DNA of 32,706 bases from Frankia torreyi (GCF_000948395.1 NZ_JYFN01000068.1:1-32706), one strand, 5' to 3'. Positions 21,947 through 31,111 are shown, counted from the stretch's first letter. Numbers and translations are program-made. The notes: generated by a model not told the origin, from the letters alone.

Positions 21947-22798
21947 TCATCGCCGTCGATCGCGGGAGAACACGGTCCGGGCCATCTCGGAGACGGCGCC
22001 CGATCGCGACTCACCCCTGCAGGCGCGAGGCATCCTGGAGTGGAGATCGAGGCCCTCGTCGGCCTGAAGAATCGCCTGCTGCAGATCCCGCAGCGGTCGA
22101 CTGGGTTCCAGGCCGAGGTCCCGGTGGAAGATATCCCGGACGGTCTGGTAAACCTGGAGGGCTTCCACCTGTCGGCCCGACCGGTAGAGCGCCAGCATCA
22201 GCCGGTGGTGAAAAGTCTCGCGCAGCGGATGGTCGTTCGTGAGGGCGATCAGCCGACGGACCAGTTCGGGGTGGCGACCCAGCGCCAGATCCGCGTCGAG
22301 GGAGAGCTCGATGCACTCCAGCCGGGTCTCCTCGAGCCATCCCAGGAATCCGCTCACGATCGGGCCGGCCTTCAGATCGCCGAGGGCGGGACCGCGCCAC
22401 AGGCCGAGGGCAGCCGTCAGACATCGTGAGGCCTGCGCATAGCTGCCCTCGGCAAGGTGTCTCTTCCCCTCCTGAACTCTCCGCTCGAACAGGGTGAGAT
22501 CGAGATCGTCCGGCTCCATCTGCAGCAGGTAGCCCGGATGTCGGGTGACGATCGGGTTCTTCGTCTCGGCCGGCAGAGCGAGTATCTTGCGCAGATTCGA
22601 GACATACACGTGCATCGAGGCGATCGCCCGCCGCGGCGGGTCGTCGCCCCACAGTTCGGTCGTCAGCTGGCTGAGGGAGACCACATGGTTTGCTCGGACC
22701 AGGAAGACAGCGAGCATGATCTCGACCTTGCGCGCACTGATCATGATCTCGCGGTCTCCGTCAAGTATCCGGAGAGGTCCGAGGACGGAGTACCTCAC
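21947..22798 (-). CDS. SARP-family pathway activator (second)
   Basis: 283 aa. The GTG at 22798 has GAGGAGG 4 nt upstream and the protein begins MRYSVLGPLRILDG, the classical SARP start. Winged helix about 1-95 (ISARKVEIMLAVFLVRANHVVSLSQL...VYVSNLRKIL); activation domain about 100-250 (ending FHRDLGLEPSRPLRDLQQAIL). Short form without an ATPase domain. It lies downstream of the P450 and FAD monooxygenase genes on the same strand and may be co-transcribed with them. It is not a near-identical copy of the SARP at 12131-12928; the two may control different operons or act in sequence. A basic C-terminal tail (SRMPRACRGE...) is outside the family core. Confidence 0.94.
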   Translation of the reverse strand: MRYSVLGPLRILDGDREIMISARKVEIMLAVFLVRANHVVSLSQLTTELWGDDPPRRAIASMHVYVSNLRKILALPAETKNPIVTRHPGYLLQMEPDDLDLTLFERRVQEGKRHLAEGSYAQASRCLTAALGLWRGPALGDLKAGPIVSGFLGWLEETRLECIELSLDADLALGRHPELVRRLIALTNDHPLRETFHHRLMLALYRSGRQVEALQVYQTVRDIFHRDLGLEPSRPLRDLQQAILQADEGLDLHSRMPRACRGESRSGAVSEMARTVFSRDRRR

Positions 22799-22925
22799 TG
22801 CGCCTCCTCAAGCACCACGATTCACGGAAACGGCGGCTACCGAGCCACGGTGGTTCCACGGTCTCAGAAGAAGATATCTTAGATGTTGCTCCCGAGCTTC
22901 ACGAAGTCAGCCGTCCGATAATTCC

Positions 22926-24407
22926 TCAGGAAATAGTTGCGGGAACACCGAACCAGGCCGCGAGGGCCTGTCGGAGGCTCTCGGGATCACCGGTCGGATC
23001 GGCATGGACTACGTATCCGTCCGGGCGTACCAGCAGCACCGCGGCCGCTACACCCGCGGGTCGCGGCATGATCGTGGGATCAACCCGGCCCTCCCAGTCG
23101 GCCGCGGTCGCCTTCGGCGACTCCTCTTCCTCCCAGCTGAGCAGGAGACCACGGCCCTCGAACAGCGGCGAGACACCCCCGTTCGCCGCCGTGGCGCTTG
23201 CCACCACGTCGTCGGGAACAGTCCTGCCCAACAGAGAGGACTCCCCGGGATCGGTACCGAAGACCGTAACGTCATAACGGATTCCGACGCCGGTCACCAT
23301 GTCGGTGAGATACCGGTTGACGGCCTCGAGACGCACCAGCTCGCCGAGCAGGCCCCGCAGCGGCTCCAGTCGGTCGAGCGGGTGCAGCAGGGCATCTTGG
23401 GCCCGGGTGTTCCAGCAGACCCGAGCACCCACTGGGCGACGCTCCGCCTCGTAGGTGTCCAGCAGCCCGGGCGTCGCCCATCCGTTCACCTGGGCGGCGA
23501 GCTTCCAGCCGAGGTTGAGTGCGTCCTGAATCCCGGTGTTGAGACCCTGCCCACTGACCGGAAAATGGATATGACAGGAGTCGCCGGCCAGCAGGACTCG
23601 GCCCTCACGATAGCTGTCGGCCAGGCGGGTGGCATTACCGAAGCGAGACAGCCACCGTATCTCTCCCGTGTTCAGGATCCCGAGCTCCGAACCGGAGACC
23701 CGTTTGAACTTCTCCTGGAACTCCTGCACGGTCGGTTCCACGCCGTCGCGGCTGCCCTCGACGCCCAGCTCCAGGGCGGTCACCCGATAGAGCTCCGGGC
23801 CCAGCGGGACCACGGCGAACATGCCGTTCTGGTTCAGCGTAGGGCTGACGAATCCCTGCTTGTCGGCAGTGATCACGTCCGCGGTGAGGCCGTTCGCCGT
23901 CGACGACGTCCCCGGAAACCCGATACCGGCAAGTTTCCGGACCGTGCTGCCGCCGCCGTCGCAGCCCACCACGTAGTCCGCCCGGAGCTGGTAGACGGTG
24001 CCGTCCTCCTGCTCGACGGTGACGTCGACGCCGTCCTGGTCCTGCCGAAGCCCGACCACCGTCTGACCCCGACGGATGTCCGCACCGAGCGAGGCGGCAC
24101 GTTCCTCGAGCCTGCGCTCGATGTCACGCTGCGGGACCAGCAGGGGCAGAAGTGACGGGTCGATGTAGTCCTGGATCTCGATGAGACCGAAGTTGTAGGA
24201 CGGCACCGGTGGGTAGCCCTCGAACCAGTGCAGCCCGCGCTGCTCGAAGACCTGAGCGGACCGGGCATGCAACGTCAGCGAGCGTGAGTACCCGGACGGC
24301 TCGGCAAAACGCTCCAGAAGAATAGTGGGCACCTTGTGCAGCCTGAGTTCACTGGCAAGCATGAAACCAGTAGGCCCGCCACCGACAACGACTACGTTCC
24401 CGCTCAA
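22926..24407 (-). CDS. FAD-dependent aromatic/polyketide monooxygenase (second)
   Basis: 493 aa. The TTG at 24407 is supported by AGAGG 5 nt upstream and by the start MSGNVVVVGGGPTGFML, which parallels the first monooxygenase. GGGPTG binds the FAD ADP moiety, GCDGGGSTVRK is the DG motif, and GDSCHIHFPVSGQGLNTGIQDALNLGWKLAA is the GD motif region, all intact. The C-terminal thioredoxin-like domain ends with a DGYVVHAD segment. Same family as the 8983-10479 product. It probably adds a second oxygen to the polyketide. It lies 132 bp below the P450 gene and 127 bp above the SARP gene, all on one strand, so the three may form one transcription unit. Confidence 0.93.
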   Translation of the reverse strand: MSGNVVVVGGGPTGFMLASELRLHKVPTILLERFAEPSGYSRSLTLHARSAQVFEQRGLHWFEGYPPVPSYNFGLIEIQDYIDPSLLPLLVPQRDIERRLEERAASLGADIRRGQTVVGLRQDQDGVDVTVEQEDGTVYQLRADYVVGCDGGGSTVRKLAGIGFPGTSSTANGLTADVITADKQGFVSPTLNQNGMFAVVPLGPELYRVTALELGVEGSRDGVEPTVQEFQEKFKRVSGSELGILNTGEIRWLSRFGNATRLADSYREGRVLLAGDSCHIHFPVSGQGLNTGIQDALNLGWKLAAQVNGWATPGLLDTYEAERRPVGARVCWNTRAQDALLHPLDRLEPLRGLLGELVRLEAVNRYLTDMVTGVGIRYDVTVFGTDPGESSLLGRTVPDDVVASATAANGGVSPLFEGRGLLLSWEEEESPKATAADWEGRVDPTIMPRPAGVAAAVLLVRPDGYVVHADPTGDPESLRQALAAWFGVPATIS

Positions 24408-24420
24408 GTCAACCTCTCAT

Positions 24421-24435
24421 CCTCGGATAACGAGG
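24421..24435. promoter_or_regulatory. Small dyad upstream of FAD monooxygenase
   Basis: CCTCG-GATAA-CGAGG, perfect 5-bp arms, lies 13 bp ahead of the TTG start and overlaps the region before the ribosome site. It may be an operator or a weak attenuator between the P450 and monooxygenase genes. Confidence 0.3.
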
Positions 24436-24539
24436 TCCGACCCGCCACTGTCGGGCTCGGTGCCTCCTCCGCCATCCGTCATCGATCCTGGTCAGATCCC
24501 GGTGAAACGCGGCCCGTTGAGCCAGTGAAAGTCGATTGG

Positions 24540-25766
24540 CTACCAGACGACCGGAAGGCCGGTGAGTCCGACGCCATAGCTTCCCTCGGACCACGGTAGC
24601 TCGGCCGGCGGAACCGCCAGTCGCAGGTTCGGGAAACGGTCGAGCAGTGCATTCAACGTCAGCTCCAGCTCGACCCGAGCGAGATGAACGCCCAGGCAGT
24701 AGTGCCGACCGGCACCGAACTGCATCGTCGAATGCGTCTTCGGCCGGTCGAACCTGATCTGCTCGGGATCGGGAAAGACCGCCGGGTCGTGCCCGGCCGC
24801 GACCAGGGGCGTGAAGACTCCCTGCCCGGCCCGGATGACTCCGGATCCCGAGGTCAGCTCGACGTCCGCGGTGGCCAGCCGAATGAGACCGGTGGTGCCG
24901 CCGCCCGGCGGATTGTGGCGCAGAAGCTCCTCGATCGCCGCCGGCACCAGTGACCGGTCGGCGAGCAACGCCGCCCAGTGCTGCCGCTGGGACAGCAGGC
25001 TGAACAACGACCGGCTGATGGCATTGGCGATGGTTTCGTTCCCACCAATAATCAGCATCCGGATCATCGAGATGAGTTCGTTCTCGGAAAGTCGATCCTC
25101 AACGTCGTGGGCGTTGATGATGTGATCGATCAAACTGTCTCCCGGCTCTGCCCGCTTCCGCTCGACCAGGGCCCGCGCGTAATCCGAGAAGTCGTTCGCG
25201 GCGCGGTCCAGGTCCTCGCGGGGCAACGCGAAGGAAAGCCACGCGGAGACCCATTCAAGAAGCTGCTCGCCGTCATCCTCGGGCACACCGAGAATCTGCG
25301 ATATGAACCGTGTCGGCAGCAGTCGGGCGAACGTCATGAGATCGGCTGGATGGCCCCCGCTCTCCACGTCGTCGAGCAGCCGGTCGATAATCTTGGAGAT
25401 CTCCGGACGAGCCTGTTCCGCCCGTCGGGGAGTGAACGCGGAGGCAACGATCCGGCGAAGCCTAAGGTGATCTTCGCCATGCATGTTGAGCAGGATCGTC
25501 GGATCCTCCAGCAGGAGCATGTTGTGGAACAGCCGCGGCGCGTCCGGGGACGACAGATCCCGGGTGAAGTTTTTGTCATCCGACATGATCTGCTGGATGT
25601 CGGCGTGCCTGACGGCGACAAGCGCGGGATCGCCGGTGGGCAGGACGACCTCGCTCAGCGGACATTCCGACCGTCGGCGAGCAAATTCCGGTGGTGCCGT
25701 GGCCATAGGCCCGTCCGGGAACGGGAATGGCATAGGGGCGCCTGACGCCCCTGAAGAGTCAGACAT
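24540..25766 (-). CDS. Cytochrome P450 (bacterial class, CYP107-like)
   Basis: 408 aa. The ATG at 25766 has AGAGGAG about 6 nt upstream. Motifs: I-helix IIGGNETIANAI (GGxET form of AGxDT), K-helix EELLRH (ExxR), and heme-binding FGAGRHYCLGVHLAR with the ligand Cys357. Soluble, no membrane anchor. Length and layout match actinomycete biosynthetic P450s, which hydroxylate or epoxidise polyketides using external ferredoxin and reductase; no ferredoxin gene is in the window. It is the first gene of the leftward block P450, FAD monooxygenase, SARP. Confidence 0.95.
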   Translation of the reverse strand: MSDSSGASGAPMPFPFPDGPMATAPPEFARRRSECPLSEVVLPTGDPALVAVRHADIQQIMSDDKNFTRDLSSPDAPRLFHNMLLLEDPTILLNMHGEDHLRLRRIVASAFTPRRAEQARPEISKIIDRLLDDVESGGHPADLMTFARLLPTRFISQILGVPEDDGEQLLEWVSAWLSFALPREDLDRAANDFSDYARALVERKRAEPGDSLIDHIINAHDVEDRLSENELISMIRMLIIGGNETIANAISRSLFSLLSQRQHWAALLADRSLVPAAIEELLRHNPPGGGTTGLIRLATADVELTSGSGVIRAGQGVFTPLVAAGHDPAVFPDPEQIRFDRPKTHSTMQFGAGRHYCLGVHLARVELELTLNALLDRFPNLRLAVPPAELPWSEGSYGVGLTGLPVVW

Positions 25767-26385
25767 TCAGAACTCCTCTGCGCCGAACGTTGCAACCAGC
25801 TGACACAGAGAAATTAGGAGGGCTGTCTTGGGTCTCGCTAAAGCGGCGCTCACTGACGATCCATCGGCTCGGCGGAGCGGGCTGCCGGCCGCCGACTGCC
25901 GACCACCAGCCGCACGCAGGCGCGGCTGCCGTCGCAACGAGCCGGGACAGGCAGCTCGTCGGTCCGCACCCGGGTGACGCGCCGCAGTGGCCCGTCGACG
26001 ACCTGAGGGGGACTCAGCGTAGTGCGCGGTTCCGACCGCCCTCCCGGCGGGTGGGGGACCACGGGCATGTGGCTTGAGCAGGCCCGGAAGACGATAAACA
26101 GCCGCGATGCGCGGCAGGTTCGAGGAGTTCGCCGCGGACTTCTCGTCGGCGGTGGCCGGGTCACAGGCTCGCGGGACGTGGGCGACGCCGTGCTCCGGTT
26201 GCTCCTGGCTGGCGCCAGCCGGGACATCGTTGACGGCCTCGATGTGGAGGAGATCTCCCGCGCGGAGCTTGGCCAAGGCCGTGACAGCACGATGGTGCCA
26301 TCACTGCGGCGGTGGAGACCGGGCCGAGAATCGTCCCTGCCTCACGAGCGCGCCCAGCGAGTGTCGTCCTGCAAAGACGGGCTGT

Positions 26386-26700
26386 TCAGGTGGCTGACGC
26401 GGCGACCATGCGAAAGCTGGCAACGGCTCGGCCACGCGACCGTGAGTACCAGTCGCCGGCCATGGTCTGGCTGACGATGCGAGCCCGGTACTCGCCATCA
26501 AGGTCGATGGAACGCGGCCCCCTGCTGGCATATCCCTCCTCGGTCCAGACGATATCCACCTGGTTATTTGACGTGAGCTCAACCCGGCCGGTCACCTTGG
26601 TACGCGGCTGGCTGCCGGGGTAGCTCATGACGGCAGTGAACGTGTTGTCCTGCCACTCATCGATCAGGAGCTCGAGTGAATTCCATGCCGCTCACGCCGC
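26386..26700 (-). pseudogene. Orphan coding fragment, unrecognised product
   Basis: The reading frame is open from an in-frame TGA near 26703 to its stop at 26386. Third codon positions are strongly G/C, as in real genes here, and the translation is protein-like (WNSLELLIDEWQDNTF, then SNNQVDIVWTEEGYA and SIDLDGEYRARIV). The first ATG in frame is at 26628, but coding-like sequence extends upstream of it without a start or ribosome site, so the N-terminus has probably been lost. It adjoins an integrase remnant on the same strand. I do not recognise the family. Confidence 0.4.
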
Positions 26701-26743
26701 TGATTCCATGCACGGCGGGACTGCTGCGTCGTCCGGCTCCTTG

Positions 26744-26836
26744 ATCGAGCAGGGGAATCTCGTCCCTCTCCGTGCGGAAGAACCGTTCGGCGTAGGCGTT
26801 CGCCGGCGGAGTCCGGGGTGGACGGCGCCGGCAGTC
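26744..26836 (-). pseudogene. Integrase/transposase core remnant
   Basis: The minus strand encodes RTPPANAYAERFFRTERDE, matching the end of the DDE integrase core (rve) in IS3/IS481-type transposases, where a P-x-N-A-x-A-E-R-F/W-x-R-T motif carries the catalytic Glu. Flanking sequence in the same frame is not transposase-like, so only a fragment survives. No terminal inverted repeats were found around it. Confidence 0.55.
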
Positions 26837-27232
26837 GGACACTCCCGGTGGTGGGCGGGATCCGCCAAGCGGCGAAGACACGGCTCGTGGCACCGGACGC
26901 AACAGATCTCCGCGATCGCACTCGGCTCCGTCGCGAAACATCCGAGTTCACGAAATCCGCAACACCAAGATCCCGCTTAGAATCCGATCGGTCGATTCGG
27001 ACTACCTATTTGACATCGCTGGTCGGGTGTGGCCACAATCTTGATGAAATTCGTCGGCGGAGAATCCCTTGGAGATTCATGGGCTGTTGACGACCCGACC
27101 AATTAGGTTACCGGTGCGTGCTGTCTCACCGGTCCAGTTCTTTCCTCGGCGCGCGATCGGTCCGGCAGCGGCGACCGGTCCCGCAGGACCGGGTCGGGAC
27201 GAACATGTACGCGTAGACAAGGAGCTGCCGAT

Positions 27233-28486
27233 ATGGCCACCGCCTCGACCTCGAACCCGGCCAGCGGGCGGCGCTCGCCGCTGCTGGTGGCCTTCGACGC
27301 CGCACGCCAGGCGGATCCCTACCCCACCTACCGGGCCATCCGCGAGGCTGACCCGTTGGCCGGGTATGACATGGCGGGCCACCGGGTGACCCTGGTGACC
27401 CGACACGGCGACACCGCCGCCGTGCTCCAGGACCCCGCCTTCGGGCACGGTTACAAGGAGAACATCAGTCCCTTCCGTCCCGACGGCGACGCCGATGACG
27501 GGCTGGAGTCGCTCCTGCGGTCCGATCCGCCAGATCACACGCGGCTACGTCGACTGGTCAGCAGGACGTTCACTCCCGGCACCCTCGCCGAGCTTGCCCC
27601 CGACATCACGTCCTTCGTCACCGGGCTGCTGGACGCGGCGCTGGAGGCCGGTGAGATCGACGCGATCAGCGCACTGGCCCGGCCTGTGCCGACCCGCATG
27701 ATATGTCGGCTGCTCGGCGTCCCGGCCGCGGACGAAAAGATATTCGGGGAATGGGCGGAGACGCTGATTCGCGGCATCGATCCGGACTTTCTGCTGACTC
27801 CCGATGAAATCACCGGGCGCCGTCGGGCGGCCCGGGAACTGGATGCCTATTTCCGGGACCTCATCGCGCGCGTCCGGGTCAGGCCGGGCACCGATCTCGT
27901 CAGCCAGCTCGTCGCGATCCACCTCGGGGAGGACGCGCTGACCGAAAGCGAGGTCCTCGCGCTCTGCGCCGTGCTGTTGGTGGCCGGGCACGAGACGACG
28001 GTCAACCTTATCGGCGGCGGAGTCCTCGCCCTCGTGCAGCACCCCGACCAGCTGGCACTGCTGCGCGCGGACCCCGGTCTCGTCCCCGCTGCGGTCGAGG
28101 AGATGCTGCGGCACGACTGTCCGGTTCAGTTCATCCCGCGGACGGCGTTGCGTGACACCGAGGTCGGTGGACGGGAGTTCCGCCGAGGTGAGGGCGCCAT
28201 GCTGCTCGTCGGTTCGGCGAACCGTGATCCGGACGCGTTCGACGAGCCCGACCGTTTCCTGGTCGCCCGCTACGCGGGACCCACTCCGGCCGCGCGCCAC
28301 TTCGGGTTCGGGACAGGTATCCACTACTGCCTCGGCGCCCCCCTGGCCCGCATGGAGGCGGAGATCATCTTTCGTCTGCTCCTCGAGCGCACCAGCGAGC
28401 TCGCTCTGATCGGGAGCACGCCGACATACCGAAACCAGAGCATCATCCGCGGGCTGCAGACGCTCCCCCTTCGGCTCGCCGCCTGA
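27233..28486 (+). CDS. Cytochrome P450 (second)
   Basis: 417 aa. The ATG at 27233 has AAGGAG (27219-27224) 8 nt upstream. Motifs: [18 protein letters not shown] (C-helix), AGHETT (I-helix), EEMLRH (ExxR) and [17 protein letters not shown] with heme ligand Cys366. A typical soluble class I actinomycete P450 with no gene for its redox partner nearby. It resembles the 24540-25766 P450 only at family level. It may be a tailoring enzyme of the PKS pathway or belong to an independent locus, since a decayed region separates the two and transcription points away. Confidence 0.95.
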   Translation: MATASTSNPASGRRSPLLVAFDAARQADPYPTYRAIREADPLAGYDMAGHRVTLVTRHGDTAAVLQDPAFGHGYKENISPFRPDGDADDGLESLLRSDPPDHTRLRRLVSRTFTPGTLAELAPDITSFVTGLLDAALEAGEIDAISALARPVPTRMICRLLGVPAADEKIFGEWAETLIRGIDPDFLLTPDEITGRRRAARELDAYFRDLIARVRVRPGTDLVSQLVAIHLGEDALTESEVLALCAVLLVAGHETTVNLIGGGVLALVQHPDQLALLRADPGLVPAAVEEMLRHDCPVQFIPRTALRDTEVGGREFRRGEGAMLLVGSANRDPDAFDEPDRFLVARYAGPTPAARHFGFGTGIHYCLGAPLARMEAEIIFRLLLERTSELALIGSTPTYRNQSIIRGLQTLPLRLAA

Positions 28487-28672
28487 CAGCGAGGAGGTAG
28501 GCGACGTCCCGATGGGACAAGGCCCCGGATGGGACAAGGCATAGCGTCGGGCACCACCGCACCGCCAGGTCGTCGGGTGTCGGACAGGGCGGGAGGTCGC
28601 GGGCGGCGGGCAGCTTACAGTCCGCGGGTCGGGTCACGTGTCGACTCGGCGGGACCTGGCCGGGAGGCGGAC

Positions 28673-29521
28673 GTGTGGGCAGGCAGGACGGGTCGGCGAG
28701 AGGCCGGCGTGCGCTGGTGGGCGGCCGTCTTCGTGGCGGCGTCGGTGACGGCGCTCGCGGGCTGTGCCAGCGAGGGGCGGACTGGCGCGCAGGCGGCTGT
28801 GACGACGCCGCCGGCTGTGACGACGCCGGCTGTGTCCACCGCAAGGACGGTCCCGACGGCGACGACGGTCCCGACCGCGACGACGGTTTCGGCCGCGGGG
28901 ACAGGCGCCGGGGCGGGAAGCTCGGGGGCGGCCGGCGCGCGCGGCGGCCCGGTGACTCGGCTGGTCAACCTGGCCCCGGTCGACCGCCGCGGACAACCGG
29001 CGAGGGGCTGGACCGTCGACGGGCGCGATGATGATCCGGACGCGCCGATCGACTGCGGCGACACCAGCCAGGCGTACCCGTCACCGGCCGCCGTCAGCGG
29101 CGACATCTACCTCTGTTCGCCCAGCGCCGCCGCCGCCGATGCCTGCTGGCCGACACCCCAGGCCCGCCGGATGCTCTGCCTGCGCGACCCCTACTCGGCC
29201 ACGCTCACCGCGCTCACGGCCCAGTCGCTCGTCGCCAGAGTCTCCCCGCCCAGGAACCCCGTCCCGTTCGGCCTGGTCTTGGCCAACGGGGACCGCTGCC
29301 GGCTGCGCGACGGCGGCGCCTGGGGATCCCCGGAGAACCATCCGGGCTATGTCGGCTACTACTCCTGCGGCCCGCGCGACATCGTGTGGGCGTCTCAGAA
29401 CTCGCCCACCGGCGGCATCGACAGGACCAGCAGACGTTGGACCGTCCTGGTCGGAGACGTCACCGGCCCCCTGGCCACCGTCCCCGTCACTGCGGCCGAC
29501 TTCGTCACCACCGCCCCCTGA
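28673..29521 (+). CDS. Secreted Cys-rich lipoprotein, unknown function
   Basis: 282 aa. The GTG at 28673 is chosen because GGGAGG (28662-28667) precedes it and it places the signal peptide near the N-terminus; the open frame extends further up without support. Basic N-region, hydrophobic VRWWAAVFVAASVTA and lipobox ALAGC predict a membrane-anchored lipoprotein. A Thr/Pro/Ala-rich linker of about 60 residues (repeats of TVPTATTVPTAT) follows, then a domain with six Cys that could form disulfides (DCG, LCSP, ACW, LCLR, DRCR, SCG). I do not recognise the domain. It lies 186 bp after the P450 and may have its own promoter. Confidence 0.8.
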   Translation: MWAGRTGRREAGVRWWAAVFVAASVTALAGCASEGRTGAQAAVTTPPAVTTPAVSTARTVPTATTVPTATTVSAAGTGAGAGSSGAAGARGGPVTRLVNLAPVDRRGQPARGWTVDGRDDDPDAPIDCGDTSQAYPSPAAVSGDIYLCSPSAAAADACWPTPQARRMLCLRDPYSATLTALTAQSLVARVSPPRNPVPFGLVLANGDRCRLRDGGAWGSPENHPGYVGYYSCGPRDIVWASQNSPTGGIDRTSRRWTVLVGDVTGPLATVPVTAADFVTTAP

Positions 29522-29599
29522 ACGGCCCTCTGGCCGGCGAATGGCCGGCGAACCTTCACGTGGGTCTCGTCGAGGGACCACCTGTCTCCAGGTCGGTGG

Positions 29600-29644
29600 G
29601 AGAGCTGGTCCCGGATGCGCGAGCGCCAGGCGCGACCGGCTCTC
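29600..29644. terminator. Long-armed hairpin between convergent lipoprotein and MFS genes
   Basis: GAGAGCTGGTC (29600-29610) pairs with GACCGGCTCTC (29634-29644), 10 of 11 positions, enclosing a smaller GCGC...GCGC dyad. It lies in the 141-bp gap between two converging genes and probably terminates both. Confidence 0.5.
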
Positions 29645-29662
29645 TCGATCACAAGGTCGTCG

Positions 29663-31024
29663 TCACCGTCCGGACTCATGCTGCCGAGCAGCGCGAGCGG
29701 CTGCGGCCCCGGCGGCCGTGGAAGGGCCTGAGTCCATCAGCGGCCGCGGCTGCCCGGGCGCTGGTCCTGCTGACGCTGGTTCTGCTGACACTGGTTCTGC
29801 TGGCGCTGGGCCCGTAGGCGCTGTGGCCACTGGCGTGGCGGCGGTCCGGGGTCGTCGTTCCGGGGCGGTGGTGGCGATGAGGGCGAGCCCTGCTGCGGCG
29901 AGTACGGCGGCCGTGGCCGGAATCGTGGCCGCCCCGGCCGCGTCGAGGGTCACGCCGCCGAGCGCGGCGCCGAGGGCGCTGCCGAGGTAGATCGCCGATC
30001 CGTTGAGCCCGAGGGCGACGGTGGCGACGTCCGGGGCGACGACGAACAGCCGGTGCTGCTGCGGCGTGATCGACAGTCCCTGGAAGGCGCCGACGGCGAG
30101 CAGGACGGCCAGCGCCGCGCCGTACTCCTCGCGGGCCGGCACCAGCACGGCGAACGACGCGGCGAGCCCGGCGACGGCGACCAGCAGCACTCCCAGCGCG
30201 CCGCGACCGTCGACCAGGCGTCCCACCAGCCGGTTTCCGGTCAGGCTGCCCAGCCCGAACGCGAGCAGTATCACCACGAGCCGGCCATCGGTGTCGGCCA
30301 TGCCCAGGACGACCGGCAGATAGGAGATCAGCAGGATTGGCGGCGCGACCACCGCGACCGTCGCGAGCAGAACCAGGAGTACCGCGGGCCGGGTCAGCAC
30401 GCCCAGCCGGGCGCGCATGTTCGTCGGTGGGACGTGGGCCCGGGGCAGCAGGGGCACGCAGAACGCGGTGAGCGCCGCGAGTGCCGTGATGACCCACAGC
30501 ACCGCTCGCCAGCCGAACCACTGCCCGGCCAGGACGCCGAAGGGCACCCCGAGCACCGTCGAGAGCGAGGTCCCCGCGGTGACGGCGGCCAGCGCGCGGC
30601 CGCGCCGCCGGCCGTCGGCGAGCATGCCGGCCATGACGTAGGCGTTGGACTGGAACGCCGCGGCACCGAGGGCCGCGGCGGCCCGGCCGGCGGCCATCAC
30701 GGCGTAGGAGGGGGCAAGTGCCTGGCCGGCCATCCCGAGAAGAAACAACGCCAGCCCGCCGCCGAGCAGCAGGCGCCGGTCCCAGCGGCCGGTGAGGGCC
30801 GCGAGCACCGGCGACCCGACCGCGTAGGTGATGGAGAAGATCGTGGTGAGCTGGCCGGCGGTGGACACGCTCACGGACAGGTCGTCGGCAATCGCGGGCA
30901 GCAGGCCGGCGAGCACGAACCCGTCGACGCCCAGCGTGAACGTGCCGGCCGCCAGCACCCCGAGCTGCCAGCCGCGCAGCCCGCCCTCGCCCTCAGGCTT
31001 GTAATTCGATCCTTGTCGAATCAT
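29663..31024 (-). CDS. MFS transporter, DHA1 (12-TM, AraJ/Bcr-type efflux)
   Basis: 453 aa from the ATG at 31024. A longer frame opens with TTG at 31063, but that TTG is the first base triplet of a TTGACA box, so the true start is the ATG, or the GTG at 31027, probably on a leaderless mRNA. About 12 hydrophobic segments; TM1 reads GVDGFVLAGLLPAIADDL, the loop-2 motif A is degenerate (ALTGRWDRRLLL), and AGTSLSTVLGVPFGVLAGQWFGWRAVLWV is the TM5 antiporter-type motif. It probably exports drugs or sugars. The tail after TM12 is a long Ala/Pro-rich stretch with short repeats. It is divergent from the ArsR gene, 164 bp away. Confidence 0.9.
   Translation of the reverse strand: MIRQGSNYKPEGEGGLRGWQLGVLAAGTFTLGVDGFVLAGLLPAIADDLSVSVSTAGQLTTIFSITYAVGSPVLAALTGRWDRRLLLGGGLALFLLGMAGQALAPSYAVMAAGRAAAALGAAAFQSNAYVMAGMLADGRRRGRALAAVTAGTSLSTVLGVPFGVLAGQWFGWRAVLWVITALAALTAFCVPLLPRAHVPPTNMRARLGVLTRPAVLLVLLATVAVVAPPILLISYLPVVLGMADTDGRLVVILLAFGLGSLTGNRLVGRLVDGRGALGVLLVAVAGLAASFAVLVPAREEYGAALAVLLAVGAFQGLSITPQQHRLFVVAPDVATVALGLNGSAIYLGSALGAALGGVTLDAAGAATIPATAAVLAAAGLALIATTAPERRPRTAATPVATAPTGPAPAEPVSAEPASAGPAPGQPRPLMDSGPSTAAGAAAARAARQHESGR
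29763..29807. repeat. 15-bp tandem repeat in the MFS C-terminal tail
   Basis: Three 15-bp units (g/actggttctgctgac and variants) lie within the 3' end of the MFS gene and encode the SAEP/SAGP repeats of the tail on the minus strand. In-frame expansion in a disordered tail. Confidence 0.7.
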
Positions 31025-31034
31025 CACAGTGGGG

Positions 31035-31063
31035 AGGCTAGGGGTACGTTCGATGGGTGTCAA
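31035..31063 (-). promoter_or_regulatory. Sigma70-like promoter of MFS gene (TTGACA-N17-TAGCCT)
   Basis: On the minus strand TTGACA (31063-31058) and TAGCCT (31040-31035) are separated by exactly 17 nt. Seven bases follow the -10 before GTG (31027) and ten before ATG (31024), so transcription should begin at or next to the start codon. No Shine-Dalgarno lies before either codon. Confidence 0.7.
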
Positions 31064-31111
31064 AGCATCGGGATCGGCGAAGCGACCGGCTGGGCGGTCG
31101 ACGAGGTGGTC

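Larger units (their letters stand above)
25767..27232. other. 1.47-kb decayed intergenic region
   Basis: No intact gene is recognised. It holds the P450 promoter at its left edge (minus strand), stretches with coding-like third-position bias but no recognisable product (about 26060-26340), an orphan coding fragment (26386-26700) and an integrase remnant (26744-26836). Below 27000 it becomes the upstream region of the second P450, with two ACCGGT sites. Overall it looks like a scar from mobile-element decay separating the PKS block from the right-hand genes. Confidence 0.6.

Noticed and set aside
22545-24155. 536-codon plus-strand open frame opposite the second FAD monooxygenase
   Set aside because: No motifs and Arg/Gly/Pro-biased; the minus-strand gene is complete with FAD motifs and a ribosome site.
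25767-26290. Minus-strand open frames of 169 and 146 codons
   Set aside because: Overlapping each other in different frames, no ribosome site or recognisable domain.
26022-26474. Plus-strand open frame as a transposase N-terminus
   Set aside because: A short FEEFAADF stretch is vaguely reminiscent of IS701 proteins but the frame shifts at once and both strands look equally coding-like.
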